DNA from: Ampullaceana balthica
Taxonomy: Eukaryota; Mollusca; Gastropoda; Lymnaeidae
DNA: 64,000 nt
NCBI GenBank assembly: GCA_944989445.1
Contig: CALYLW010000131.1
Coordinates: forward strand, 70,368 to 134,367
Direction of reading: 5' to 3'
Shown here: one piece after another, positions 21,995 to 32,866 of the stretch
Position numbering within the stretch: the first letter of the stretch is position 1
Layout of the letters: the number at the start of each line of letters is the position of its first letter
Translations under genes and position numbers: made by a program
The notes under the pieces: generated by a model
Seen by the model: the letters and a program-made list of their open reading frames with translations, nothing else
Told to the model about the DNA's origin: nothing
Databases searched by the model: none

Positions 21995-22839
21995 TTTAAA
22001 TGTCTGTTTGTGCCCGTTCTTTTACCTCTTTATTGCATAGCAGACGCCTCAGACTGGCTCATCATAGACAGTACAAAGAACGGTTGGGGGGGGGGTGAGA
22101 GTACAGACACAAAAAGCAGCACAAAGTAAATAAAAATATAGCGAGCATAAGTGAAGACATTACACACTTAAGTTGTTGTTACCCGCTTACTATTTATTGC
22201 TACGATCCCTTTACCATAAAGTTTGTTTGGCCGATTCTAGCGAGGGTGAGCCATATTTAAGGTTGTTAATTTTGGTAAACCGATTATCGATTATGTAGCT
22301 CCGATTTTAAAACGATTATCGTTTTACAGCTGACTTCATAGCAGTTAGGGGTGTACCGAATTTCCCCTGCAAATGTCTTGAAAATAAAAATTGGTTTGGC
22401 AGTTCACATCTCAAACCAAAGTTCACTCGCGTTGTTTTGATTTCTTCGTGCTGTAGTTTGCGTCCGTTCTTTCTCAACTTTCTTTGCACACTCCATGAGC
22501 AAGTCTACGGCTTATTCTACGCCACGGGGCGTCTAGTTTATTTTAAGATAATTAAGCTTAAAAATGTTTGTAACACAAGTTATTTATACTTTGTCTCAGA
22601 ATATTTTAAATTACATTTTTTTTAAAAAATGTATTAACACTTGAAGCTTCGTTTTTCCCATTTAAATTTTGCCAAGAACAGCGCGATTTTAAATGTGTTT
22701 GTACCTGTGCTTTGGTGTGCAGCGCTGACTTGCAATAACAATTTCTGCACATCATATAGTACAATCAAATTATATGAATAAAATAAAAACCCAAGTAACT
22801 CACTGGCTCATTGGATGTGGAAAGCTACGACGACATTGT

Positions 22840-23244
22840 TTGATCTTATATTTTAACGCAAGGTGTGCCTCGGGAGATGCGCAAATTATTATAAATTAAA
22901 GATTCTTGCTGTAAAAAAATATATGACGTCATTGTTCTAGCTCATATTTTAATTTTGGAAAAAGGAATGATGTTAAGAAGAGTATTTGAGGATTGTTAAT
23001 TATACAATACTTTTTTGTACAATTCAGGAAGTTTAATATTTCATATTTATCAAACAATGATAAGTTACTTGGGCTTTTGAACAAAAAAAGTTGACGCTGC
23101 AGGTGCCCTACAAACCCTATTATAAAGTACTTTGTGTACATTTCAGAAAGTTTAATATTTCGTATTTATAAAACAAGGACAAGTTAGTTCGGCTTTTTAA
23201 AAATGTTGGCGCCGCAGGCGCCACGGTGTCCCAGCACAACCTAG
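22840..23244 (+). mobile_element. Helitron-type 3' end with ~100 bp repeats
   Basis: Ends with ggcgccgcaggcgcc, a hairpin, then CTAG at 23241-23244 before T. Upstream are two copies of a unit with tgtacattcagg/tttcagaaagtttaatatttc and a relative of the 10271/10465 repeats. The 5' end was not located, so the extent is approximate. Confidence 0.6.
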
Positions 23245-24783
23245 TATTTTAATATAATGAAATGCTCTTGTTCCTTACATACAAATAAGTATATATTGGT
23301 GAATCCGTATAGCTCAAATATTTTGTAATATTTATGTTTATTTTGATAACGTGTAGTAGTGTGAAGATGTTAGTTATTAATTCTACTTTTTTCATGAACA
23401 ATTCATTAAAATTTGAAACTAAAACGCGCACACAAACACACATACAAAAAACACATTTTAATACTATAAAAATATTAATTTTCAATCTTAAAACACCTCT
23501 TTTGCTTTGGGTAAGCACAATAAAAATATAACAGTATTTTGCAAATTCGGTCTCAATCTTCAAATTTATCTTTATAGATGTGTATACTCGATTCGCGATA
23601 TCAAGATAGCGAATAACGTACAGAAATGTCTTCTTCATTAAAAACGATAGGCGTAGTAGAGAAAATATACAACAAGACTAATTTTAATGATGCTCTGCAG
23701 TTTGATTTTTCTGCTTCAGTAACGCTTTAATACTGCAGTGCTAGTTAACAATTTTCCGCTAGAAGTTTCGTAAATCAAATCTGCAAGTTCTAAATTTCTC
23801 TTCACTTGAATCGTTAAGTGAAAATCTTTTCAAATATAATACTGATAAACTGGTCCTTTTTTTAACAGGAATATAGTAATATTAAAATACTGCATGTGAT
23901 ATAACCTTAAAGTAGTGAAGAAGCACACGTAGACAGTTACTTATGTCTAAAAAAAAATATTAAAAAAATAAATAAATAAAAATAAAATAATAAAAAAAAA
24001 TTAAAAAAAATAAAAAAAGATTATTTTTACCTTATATTACTAATGAATCTGATTATTTTTTTGTAAATGTGTTAGCTTATAAAATTTAATATTTTTAGCC
24101 ATGGTGAACATAAAATTAAACTATGTACGCATCAGCTTTCAAGTCTGTGTTATTGAAGTCACAGCGTTATTAAAATGGATCCCTTTGAAATAGCAGCTTT
24201 TAATAAAATTTGAATATATTTTATTATATATTTATTTTAAAGCGTTCTTTAATTAAGACACTATATACGATGTTCCAGTTTTCCATTAAAGTTAAGATTA
24301 CATTAGACTACGAACTTATAACATATGTATCTTTATATTTTGAGGGCTTTGTTATGAAACAATAATAACAACTTTATATTCTCCTCTATAGAACAGACAT
24401 TTAGTTGCCAAATTTAATTCTAAAACTTATATATTTGAATAATATTATCATTCGCAAACATTAAAAACTAAATTTAGCTTTTTTTCAAACATTTTAATAA
24501 TACATACAAATTAAGAAATGTTAATAGTTGACATTGAAATTTTGCAAAGCAAGATATAATTTACAAACCTAATATTATTTTTAAAAAAGAAAGTTATCCA
24601 AAATATGATATTGATAAGTAAAATAACAAAAACTGAAAGAACTTAACAATATTTTATTAACTAGAAAGACGAATTTGTTTTTACCTTAGAAAAGCCTAAA
24701 ATTATTGAAACATTATGTATTTATTTTAATGATAAAGACACAGTTAATATGCACTTTCTTTAACATTTTACTAGTTGTAGGGA
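23245..24783. other. AT-rich DNA, no gene seen
   Basis: Includes a poly-A/AAATA-rich stretch at 23948-24020. No exon or known repeat was recognised. Confidence 0.45.
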
Positions 24784-24960
24784 CTAGGGCTGGCAATAGT
24801 GTTTAAAATATCTGCCCGGGTACCCGCCCAAATTTTGAACGGGTACCCGGTGTAACAGGCCAGATTAAACCACTGACCAGAATATACCCCGGTATAATGT
24901 GGTCAAGGCCAGAATATACCCGGGTATAATCTCCTCCAGGTCAGAATATACCCCTTTGAC
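24784..24960 (+). repeat. Dispersed repeat with ~34 bp tandem 'cagaatatacccc' units
   Basis: Opens gggctggcaatagtg and contains three units of the form ccagaatatacccc-ggtataat (24877-24957). Related sequence occurs at 27637-27780 and, inverted, at 50575-50700, where the matching end reads catcagccctgcca. Possibly a MITE with gggctggca termini. Confidence 0.65.
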
Positions 24961-25715
24961 AACATGAGGTTATATAGTAATAAAAAAAAGAACGAATGAC
25001 TATTTAGACATTTTATTGGTCTTTTAGCTTTGTCAGAGTTGTTCAAATCATTTATTAAGTAGGAACGATGTTTTATTTACAACAAAATAAAAACAAATAT
25101 TAAAATAATTTCTTTTATTACGATGTCTGGTAGGACGGTAACGTTTTATCTTAAGTTACAGTCTACACAAGTTTATATGGAATCACCTTTTTTTAAATTA
25201 AATGTTAAAGTTGAATACTTCAAGCAATACGTGAATTGATTATTTTTTATTTTTAAAAATAATTTAAGCGCGATAGGGACTATAGTTATAGCTTTTAAAA
25301 CGCTTGTGAACATTTATTTCGTGGACCTCACTTATTAATCAAATCATTATGTTTAATTATTTTGAGTTTGACAATAAAGATTTTTTTTTAATTATTGAAT
25401 TAAATTCCGCAGGAATGTTTGTTTTTTCCTCGCATACATTTTAAATTTTACTGTCAACCACGGTTTAGGCCTATCTTCATTTTGTTTTTGAAATAAACAT
25501 ATCATGGCGCCTTTCCCTTTTAAAAATCTATCTGAATATACGCTGATCTGCAAAAAAGTTAAACGAATAGGACAAGACTAAAAGTTTGGGAAACATCGTT
25601 TGACTTCCCCAATGTTGCTTGTCGTATTTCCGAACCTTCATCTGTAGCTCGGTTTGCCTTTGCGGTGTCTTAAGACATTCAAAAGAAACATTTGCTCCAG
25701 TAGCGCACATCATTT
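24961..25715. other. AT-rich DNA with one unassigned frame
   Basis: A 61-codon minus-strand frame at 25528-25713 has better than random composition but matches nothing I recognise and has no clear splice sites. Otherwise nothing was recognised. Confidence 0.3.
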
Positions 25716-25925
25716 TTAAATTCTTTATATTAACTCGTGATGTCTTCTAGATTGTTTGATTGTTTGCTTGCCGAAAACACTTTGGATCAATTTTTAACCC
25801 ACTGCCCTATATGCTAGTGAGCTGAAATTTTGCAAACAGACTCATCCCGACGATAAAAATGATCTAACAAAATTTCAGTTCAATCGAATGTACAGTAATT
25901 AATTTTTTTTAAATGTGTATACAGT
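25716..25925 (+). repeat. Older copy of the 0.5 kb repeat unit
   Basis: Starts ttctttatattaactcgtga and follows the unit at 13164 through the aacccact, gtgagctgaaattttgcaaa and gtacagtaatt blocks. Truncated at the right. Confidence 0.8.
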
Positions 25926-25994
25926 TCATATTAAGAAACAAAAACTACATTATGGCCCTGGCACCAAGCGAGTACTAAATTTTTTTTTACATCG

Positions 25995-26115
25995 GCCGTT
26001 AAAACATCGCGAGATTTTGTTGAACAAATGCCCGAAGTTTCATGTTTCTAGCTACTTTGGAAGTTTAAAAATTAGTGATGAATGAAAGAAAGAAATCCCT
26101 TGCGATGTAAATTTT
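25995..26115 (-). repeat. Fragment of the Helitron module family
   Basis: Blocks aacatcgcgagat, aagtttcatgtttctagcta and attagtgatgaatga match the modules and 5' region of the Helitron at 18754-20348. Confidence 0.6.
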
Positions 26116-26386
26116 CATTAAATAAGGCAAAATTTATGTTTCTATGCCTAGTTTAATCCCTAGCTATTGAACGTTTAATTTAAGTCACAGTTATAGAATC
26201 AAATTTACCTTGACTATAAGTTTGACCTGTATTCGCGGTAGTAGTGAGTAGCACTGTCACTGGCGATATACGTGTATGCTATTTATTTTAGTTTTAGAAT
26301 TTGATTACTACATACATATTTGAAAATATATTTTTTAATTAAAACAATATATTTCTTAATGCATAACGTCAAAGTTTAGTTTATAG

Positions 26387-26595
26387 CAGGGATGGCTAGA
26401 CCTGTAGAAAATGAGGGCCATTTAGCATTTTAAAATAAGTTGAGATTTGCATTGAAACACCATGAGTCATTAAACCTAGTTTGGTAATTTCCCAGTAATC
26501 CCTGTAACATATTTTTTTCATAAATTTTCTGCGACACGCAAAGCGAACACATAAGAGCCATATGTGGTTCTTGAGCCGCCGGTTGGCCACAGTTG
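26387..26595. mobile_element. Small hAT MITE, 209 bp
   Basis: The left end is CAGGGATGGC; the right end read inward is CAACTGTGGCCAACCGGC, an end type seen in hAT MITEs, and internally agccatatgtggttcttgag matches that class. The flanking 8 bp are gtttatag and ttctatag (6 of 8 matches), a plausible hAT target duplication. Confidence 0.65.
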
Positions 26596-26699
26596 TTCTA
26601 TAGACAATAAATACTATAGTAATACTAAGCCTAAAAATACAGTAAAATTAGCCCTATACTTCTGATTTCTTAATAATATAATAAGATAATTCCATTAAA

Positions 26700-27590
26700 C
26701 CTATTTTGAAATCCAAAGAGTTCGCACGTTCACAAAGCTACATGTTAGCATGTAATGACTGCACATGTTTAAGGCTTGTGAACAGATGTCTCATTGAGAT
26801 TACAATTTTACAATGACGACGCCGTTCCGTCTCTTGACCATTGTGAATATTTAACATTTAAACCCAATGTTGCGACACACGTTCAAAGGAAAGCTAAGTG
26901 AACAACGATGAAATTGTTGCGAATAATTAGAGTTATTAAATAATTATCAAATGTAACATAATTTTCGGTACACAAATATTGTTAACAAATACTTTGATAC
27001 TGTTAGATCATTATAAAATGAAAAATGTCACAAAACATGTTTGTAATTTAATCATAATAATGAAGTTATACATACATACATAAACATAAACATACTCACA
27101 TGCATACTTACATACAAACATACATACATGAATTCAGACATACATATATATACACACACATACATAAATACATTCATACATACATACACACATACATACA
27201 TACATACATACATACATACATACATACATACATACATACATACATACATACATACATACATACATACATACATACATACATACATACATACATACATACA
27301 TACATACATACATACATACATACATACATACATACATACATACATACATACATACATACATACATACATACATACATACATACATACATACACACATGCA
27401 TACATACATACATACATACATACATACATAGATACCAACGAACATACATATACATGTGTGTTGTGTATGTGTGTGTGTGTGTGTCTGTTTTGTGTATGAG
27501 TATGGAGTCATGTTTGAAAAAAGAGGACGCTTTAAGGAAAACATGTTGTTTACTTCTTAAATGTGGGCGAGCTTTATTTTTTGGAAATTT
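26700..27590 (-). repeat. Microsatellite-bearing repeat element, copy 2 (inverted)
   Basis: Reverse complement of 10665-11305: flank B' at 26700-27050, a long (ACAT)n core at about 27060-27429, and flank A' at 27430-27590. Shared blocks include tccgtctcttgaccattgtg and aaatgtgggcgagctttat. The array core is far longer than in copy 1. Confidence 0.87.
27177..27429 (+). repeat. (ACAT)n microsatellite
   Basis: A nearly perfect tetranucleotide array of about 250 bp with a few interruptions at each end. Long frames on both strands here are artefacts. Confidence 0.98.
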
Positions 27591-27865
27591 CCATTTTTTT
27601 GAAAATTTAATTTTTGTCCAAACGCTATCCTGTTATAACACACCAGATTGACCCATTGTCCAGATTATATGCGTGGTTTCTGTGATTGGGTAAAACTATA
27701 CATCGCGAGGAAAATTACCCCACTGGTCCAGAATATTCCCACCAAACCAGATTAGTATACATTTAGACAAACATAAATTATAATATTTCCTTACATTCTT
27801 GGAGTGTTCTCAACGTGTGTGAAGCTAATCAAGAAATCGTTGGAATTTAATTTTTACAGTCTCAA

Positions 27866-28070
27866 CCAATGTTTCCTTTGAGCTGCGCTGATGCATGTCC
27901 AAGAAAATATCTGATCAACACCGTGCAGCAGTTTATAATACCCGAGCAGTAAATTTTGATGAGGATAAAATATAATCTGTGTTTGTGGGGTGTAACATTT
28001 TTAACGTGCAATTGATCCTGTGCAACTTAGCGCATTAGTTTGTTATATAGCACACCGACCAAGGAACAAT
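27866..28070 (+). repeat. MITE-like repeat (CAATGTTCxCTxTAAG family)
   Basis: Starts ccaatgtttcctttgagctg, continues through gtgcagcagtttataat, and ends near ccaaggaacaatag. The block order is the same as at 42733-42924 and 12288-12365. Confidence 0.6.
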
Positions 28071-28223
28071 AGAGGGATCATTTGTCTTAACAATACATTT
28101 CATAGCCCACGCGTTAAATTCACCCACAAACATCCATCTACAGTTAAAACATTTCAAGTCTAAGACATGCAACATGCATATTTCGGCCAATAAAAACTAA
28201 ACTTTTAATTTTTATACCTATTG

Positions 28224-30305
28224 CAGGGGTGCGCAACCTGCGGCCGTACGGCCGCATGCGGCCGTTGGCACGAAAATGTGCGGCCGTGGAAATCTGTTTA
28301 AATTATAATAACATGCGGCCGTCAAATATTTGCAATTTGGCAATATATTATGTAAAGTTGTAAACGAAATATCGAATATTCATATACACTCTTAAGCACT
28401 TGTTATTGTGAAACAAACTACGACTCCGGCAGCTGTAGCATTAGCTGTAGTGTTTAGCGCTCAGACATTGAAATAGCTCTAGCCGCATTGGTGTTAGGCT
28501 GCAGCTGTAGCTAATGAGGGCAGGCCTTTGAATTTCAGCCGCCTAATATTGAAGCGCGCCTCTGTCGCGATATACCTTGCAATGCCGTCAAATTAATATT
28601 GCCGAGCAGCTGAAGCTCTCCATGCAGGCAAAGATTAACAAGGAGGGCAGCAGTTTGCTCTGGCTGTTGATGAATCTACGGGCATTTCAGATTCAGCACA
28701 GTTACTCATATTCATTCGCTCACTATCCCCAACATTTGCATTCTGCAAGGATCTGCTCTCCATGGAGACACTCGTTACTCAAACTCGAGGAGAAGATATA
28801 TTTTTGATAGTTAAAAAAACTTGCATAGACTCGCACGTTGATCTGTAGAGCCTGCGAGGCATCTGTGCAGACGGCGCGCCTGCCATGGTTGGTAAGCAAA
28901 ATGGCTTCGTTGCTAGATTTTCCGATTATGTGTTGAAGGATCACGGTAATGACAAGCTCATAAATCCGCACTTCATTATTCACCAAGAGGCACTGTGTTT
29001 ATTTGGATAACATTCTGAAGAATGTGACTCGTATTATCCTTTTCATTCGCGCGAATGCTCTTCACCATCGCCAATTCATAAAAATTCTTCACGCAAATGA
29101 TTCTTTGGCTGAAAATATTGTGTACCACACCAGCGTTTGTTGGTTGTCTCGGGGAGAAAAATCTCGCCGTGTTCTGCTGCTGCTACGAAAAGAAATACTT
29201 GAATTTTATGCCACTAAAAACAAGGACTGCCCACTGTAGAACCAGGCCTTCGTAACATCTCTGGCCTTCTTTGTTGATTGGTTCATTTATATTATTTTAA
29301 ATCAACTGCCTCAACGAGTCTCTGCAAGGCAAAGGAACAACAGTTTACCTCATGCACAGAAGAGTACAGGATTTCTGTGACAATTGTCTGATACAAATTC
29401 ATATCCAACAGCTCAATCTCCATTATTTCCCGCAACTCACCGCTCTCATCGAGAGCCACGAAATAGAAAAGATGAAATTCCGGCTGCGTCCTTTTCAGGC
29501 GTCCTCGAAGCGCTGTTGTTGGAATTCGCAGAACGTTTTCAGGATTTCGACAAGATCTCAGAAAATTTGGGACTCGTTGCTTCTCCACATTTGGTTGAGA
29601 CAGAGTGCGCTGTTGGATGTCCAAATTGAACTGATCGAACTAAAAAGTAACGCTCAGCTTGTGAAGAAATTCGAGGAAAAAAACTATCCACTTGAGACAT
29701 GGAAAGTAGCTGTGGAGTATCCCAAGCTTCGCGAAATATCAAGGAACACTCTAATGCTGTTTGGAAGCACTTACATGTGCGAAGCGTTATTTTCACGTAT
29801 GAAATATATCAAGAACAAATATCGAACCCGACTGGTTGACACCAATCTGATGATCTCCAGCGAGGGCAGGACTTTGGGCGACTCTCGGCAAACATCCCAG
29901 AGCAAGACAGCCACTAATTTCTGGACACTGGACTGCTAAGTTGCATGGACAGTGCTAGTGAAGCAGCTTATTACTTATTCAGTTATTGTGTTCCCAGTGT
30001 AAGAAAGCTACTTAAAAATATATTCATTCTGTACGTGTGTGACATGATGTTAGGTTTACATGACAATGTTCAATAATTTTCAAGAAATATAAGAAAATAT
30101 CGATGGCGATGTTTTTGTTTGTAATTAAGCACTGTGTTTAGCTACAATACATTATGATTATGTCATAATTATCTCGCATTGACTATTACGAGAGGTAAAC
30201 TTTTGATAGTTACCGTTTCGCTTTTCAGTGAAAAATTTTGGCGGCCGTGGCAAAAGTAATTTTTAGTTGTGCGGCCGTCAATAGCCCAAAGGTTGCGCAC
30301 CCCTG
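28224..30305 (+). mobile_element. hAT element with terminal inverted repeats, 2.08 kb
   Basis: Perfect 16 bp terminal inverted repeats, CAGGGGTGCGCAACCT, at 28224-28239 and 30290-30305. The subterminal regions are rich in gcggccg on both sides. The flanking 8 bp (acctattg, ctctactc) match only weakly. Contains a decayed GTF2IRD2-like transposase. Confidence 0.92.
28550..29940 (+). pseudogene. hAT transposase (GTF2IRD2-like), multiply broken
   Basis: Recognisable pieces in order: NIAEQLKLSMQAKINKEG, the HVDL/LRGICADGAPAMVGKQNG block (the catalytic-core DGAPAM motif), HFIIHQEALC, EVRWLSRGEKSRRVLLLLRK with its lead-in disturbed, then after frameshifts ALLLEFAERFQDF, KSNAQLVKKFEEKNYPLE, and the C-terminal dimerisation block CEALFSRMKYIKNKYRTRLV (29770-29840). 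Stops and frame changes occur near 29010, 29240 and 29625. A single ancestral transposase is clear, but no functional product can be made. Confidence 0.85.
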
Positions 30306-30783
30306 CTCTACTCTCTTTATGCTTCAGCCATTTGAAGTTTTAAAAAAAAACAACAACATATAAATACTTGCTTTTAATAATAGATTGTAAACAAGTGTTT
30401 TCATTGTACAATATTATTTGTGTAACTTGTCCTTATTGCAAATGCTCTAGGTAAACATTGATTGATTAGGTGAGGGTATTATAAAATTAACGGAGAAAGA
30501 AATGGTATATTATTGTAAAATAGGTAAATGACTTAATTTTTTAAGAAAAATAGTTGATTAGTATTACCGGTAATTGCTTTTGTCTCAAAGTGTATTATTA
30601 ACAGAAATTCGTATGCAAGCAACATTTTTGCTCATTTGGATCTTTGGAAGTGGAGTAATATTGATCACAGTTTTTTAACATAGACTTAGACTGAAAGACG
30701 GAGAAATAAAAAGATAGACGTAAAAAGCAAGTTAAATTAAAAACATATATATATATAATAAGAATTTTAAGTAAACTAAATAC
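30306..30783. other. AT-rich intronic DNA
   Basis: No exon was recognised. Contains a short TA-rich run near 30748. Confidence 0.4.
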
Positions 30784-30907
30784 CTGAAAGTTCAAAGGAT
30801 TTTTCGATAAAAACAGTTGTCACTTGTTGAATTATGTTACTCATCTCGACACAAGTTTTTTTATCGATATCTCCATCATTAACCCAAGCGTCTACCTCAC
30901 TTTGTAC
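30784..30907 (-). CDS. Internal exon of a secreted coiled-coil protein (paralogue 2, exon B)
   Basis: A 124 bp open exon with acceptor TTTAG (909-908) and donor CAG|GTATTT, in phase 0 and out phase 1. It encodes VQSEVDAWVNDGDIDKKT, then CVEMSNIIQQ and FIEKSFELS. The exon at 55981-56104 has exactly the same length, phases and pattern (VxxEVDxWxNxG...T...EMSxxIQQ...KSxELS), which shows a paralogous gene. It follows the exon at 31900-32018 in compatible phase. The predicted segment is an amphipathic helix. The exons downstream of it were not found; the sequence to the left is full of transposons, so the gene may be broken. Confidence 0.75.
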
Positions 30908-31170
30908 CTAAACATGGATAGGGTTTGATTCTGTAGTTGGCATTCTTATTTATTACTTTGTAAAACATTATACTTTATTTTACCGATAAAAATGAATTCA
31001 ATAAAAAAGTTACTTTAAACGTTATTTATAATGAAATATTTAAAATTAATTATAAGTTTAATGGAGCTTGTAGTCGGTATTAAATCTTTAACCATTAAAC
31101 TTTTATTAATTTAATTTCTTGGAAATAGTTCTGGTTTTCACAAAAACATAATTTGTGTGTATACTGTAGT

Positions 31171-31766
31171 CAGGGGTGGATTAAGACTGCATGGGGCCCC
31201 TGGCTGCAATTCAAACTTGGGCCCTATCCAGCTAGCGTCCCTTTAAATAAAAATAATGTTAGCAGCTTATATAAGACTGTACTGTAACTTGCAACTAAAT
31301 AGTCCATTGGTTCCTTGCTCTTAATTTTTCTGTAAAAAAACCAAACACAGAGAAATAAATATTTCCGGGAAACTAAAATTGAGTCTAAAAAGATAATTTT
31401 AAAAAAAAGACAAATTTTAAAAAAAAGTATGTCTCCGTTTGGAATTGAACCCGCTATCGCTTACGCTACAAGCCAACACACTAACACAAGACCACAAGAT
31501 CCTGTCAAACATTAAATATTTAAAAGATATAAATTGTATTCATTAATTTTTTAAAAACTTTTTGAGCCAATAAAATAAAGTTTTTCGAAACTCAGGCTAT
31601 CGGGCCCGAATAGCGATCAGATTAATAGATAAGATTTTAATAATTCATTTAATTTATGATATTTTTAGGGATTCATGCAAACATTTATCCACCTTTATTA
31701 TAAAATATATTAAATTCGGGGGCCCCTGGCTTCAGCCCGTTCAACCCCTCCCCCCTTAATCCGCCA
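31171..31766. mobile_element. Probable MITE with GGxGGATTAAG ends
   Basis: The left end is cagggg-tggattaagactgc followed by ggggcccctggctgcaa. The right end read inward is ggcggattaaggggg and, further in, gaagccaggggcccc. The paired ggggcccctggct blocks and ggattaag ends define an element of about 0.6 kb. A tRNA-like segment on the minus strand lies at 31437-31503 (box B-like gggttcaattcc). Confidence 0.6.
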
Positions 31767-31899
31767 TAGACTTAAGTGTCTGTGTGTTTTTTTTGACCTA
31801 AGTTTTCAATATCAAGTTTGATGGTTGTGTTTGCTTCAGACATTATATAATTTCAGATATTCAGACACGGATACTTAACTGGGTCAAAAACAGACTGAC

Positions 31900-32018
31900 C
31901 GGCTTGATACAATTATCAAGATCCTCGTTTACGGCATTCTTGACTTCTTTGAGCAATTCGAAATGTTGGTTGATTATTTTTAAAAATCTGTCAGCCGTAA
32001 AGCTTGTGCTAGACATTT
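31900..32018 (-). CDS. Internal exon of a secreted coiled-coil protein (paralogue 2, exon A)
   Basis: A 119 bp open exon with acceptor ATTGCAG (32020-32019) and donor CCG|GTCAGT (31899-31898), in phase 1 and out phase 0. It encodes MSSTSFTADRFLKIINQHFE followed by LLKEVKNAVNEDLDNCIKP, an amphipathic helix with one Cys. Upstream, the signal-peptide exon at 38748-38835 ends in phase 1. Downstream, the exon at 30784-30907 starts in phase 0. All three therefore join in frame. No homologous exon A was found in the paralogue at 52.6-60.3 kb. No known family was recognised. Confidence 0.68.
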
Positions 32019-32064
32019 CTGCAATTATGAAAAAGTCTCCAACGCACTTACAAGAAACATACAC

Positions 32065-32806
32065 ATTTGAACAAATCTTTTAGATACGCCTAGTGGTTCG
32101 TTAGTGAAATTCCACACACTTATAAAGTCTTTACCCAAAAGCAAAAGTAAGAGAATGAAAAATATGCCTAATTATAAAGTTTACGATTCCAGCAGCATTT
32201 AAAAAAATAAATAAATAAAAAAATAAAAGGAATTTTGAGTTAATATGCAATTAATAAAGGGATCCGAAGTTTTAAGATTCAGCAGTCCCTTAGAGCAGCG
32301 CTTACATATCAGAAAACCTGTCCATTCTAATTATTTAGTTCATTTTAAGCATTTTTAGCCCAAAAATACCATGTGCATAATACAAGTTCTTTTTTTAGAC
32401 AATGTTACCATTTCGGGAAAGGCTATGGACCAGTTTTTTGTAAAAGCCAATTTTGAGTTTAGCGACCCTTGAAAAAAAGTTTGTCTCCGAAGTGAACCAA
32501 TCCCCCCATCCCCCCAAAAAAAAATTTAAAAAAATAAAATAATTATAATAATTTTTAAAAACACATAAAATAAAATAAAATTCTTATTCAAAATTTTGCA
32601 GCAGATCATAGGTTTCATCTCATTTGAATCCAGTATCATATCTATTTCAAAAGAAAATCGTTTTATATAATTGAATTCTAAAAAATAGTTAAGAATATCA
32701 ATGAAAATACAATATATAAAGCATTAAACAAAATAATATTTGAAATAATTAAACAATTAATGCATATTAATATACAAAATACAAACATACATACATACAA
32801 ACAAAC

Positions 32807-32809
<3 letters not shown>
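32065..32809. other. AT-rich intronic DNA
   Basis: A-rich and T-rich low-complexity sequence. No exon was recognised. Confidence 0.4.

Positions 32810-32863
<54 letters not shown>
32810..32863 (+). repeat. (AT)n microsatellite, left of the Helitron
   Basis: Dinucleotide run interrupted by the Helitron at 32864; it resumes at 35731-35779. Confidence 0.95.

Positions 32864-32866
<3 letters not shown>

Larger units (their letters stand above)
21679..22536 (+). mobile_element. Helitron, 0.86 kb, second of a head-to-tail pair
   Basis: Begins TATATATAATTCTCTTCATG directly after the CTAG of copy 1. The expected TC start is supplied by the last bases of copy 1 (TCTAG, 21674-21678). It ends with a decayed hairpin and CTAG at 22533-22536, followed by T. 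About 80% similar to copy 1 by eye, with the same block order, including the tRNA-like segment. Confidence 0.88.

Noticed and set aside
25528..25713. 61-codon minus-strand frame with plausible composition
   Set aside because: No domain, no clear splice sites and no homologue in the window; not enough to call an exon.
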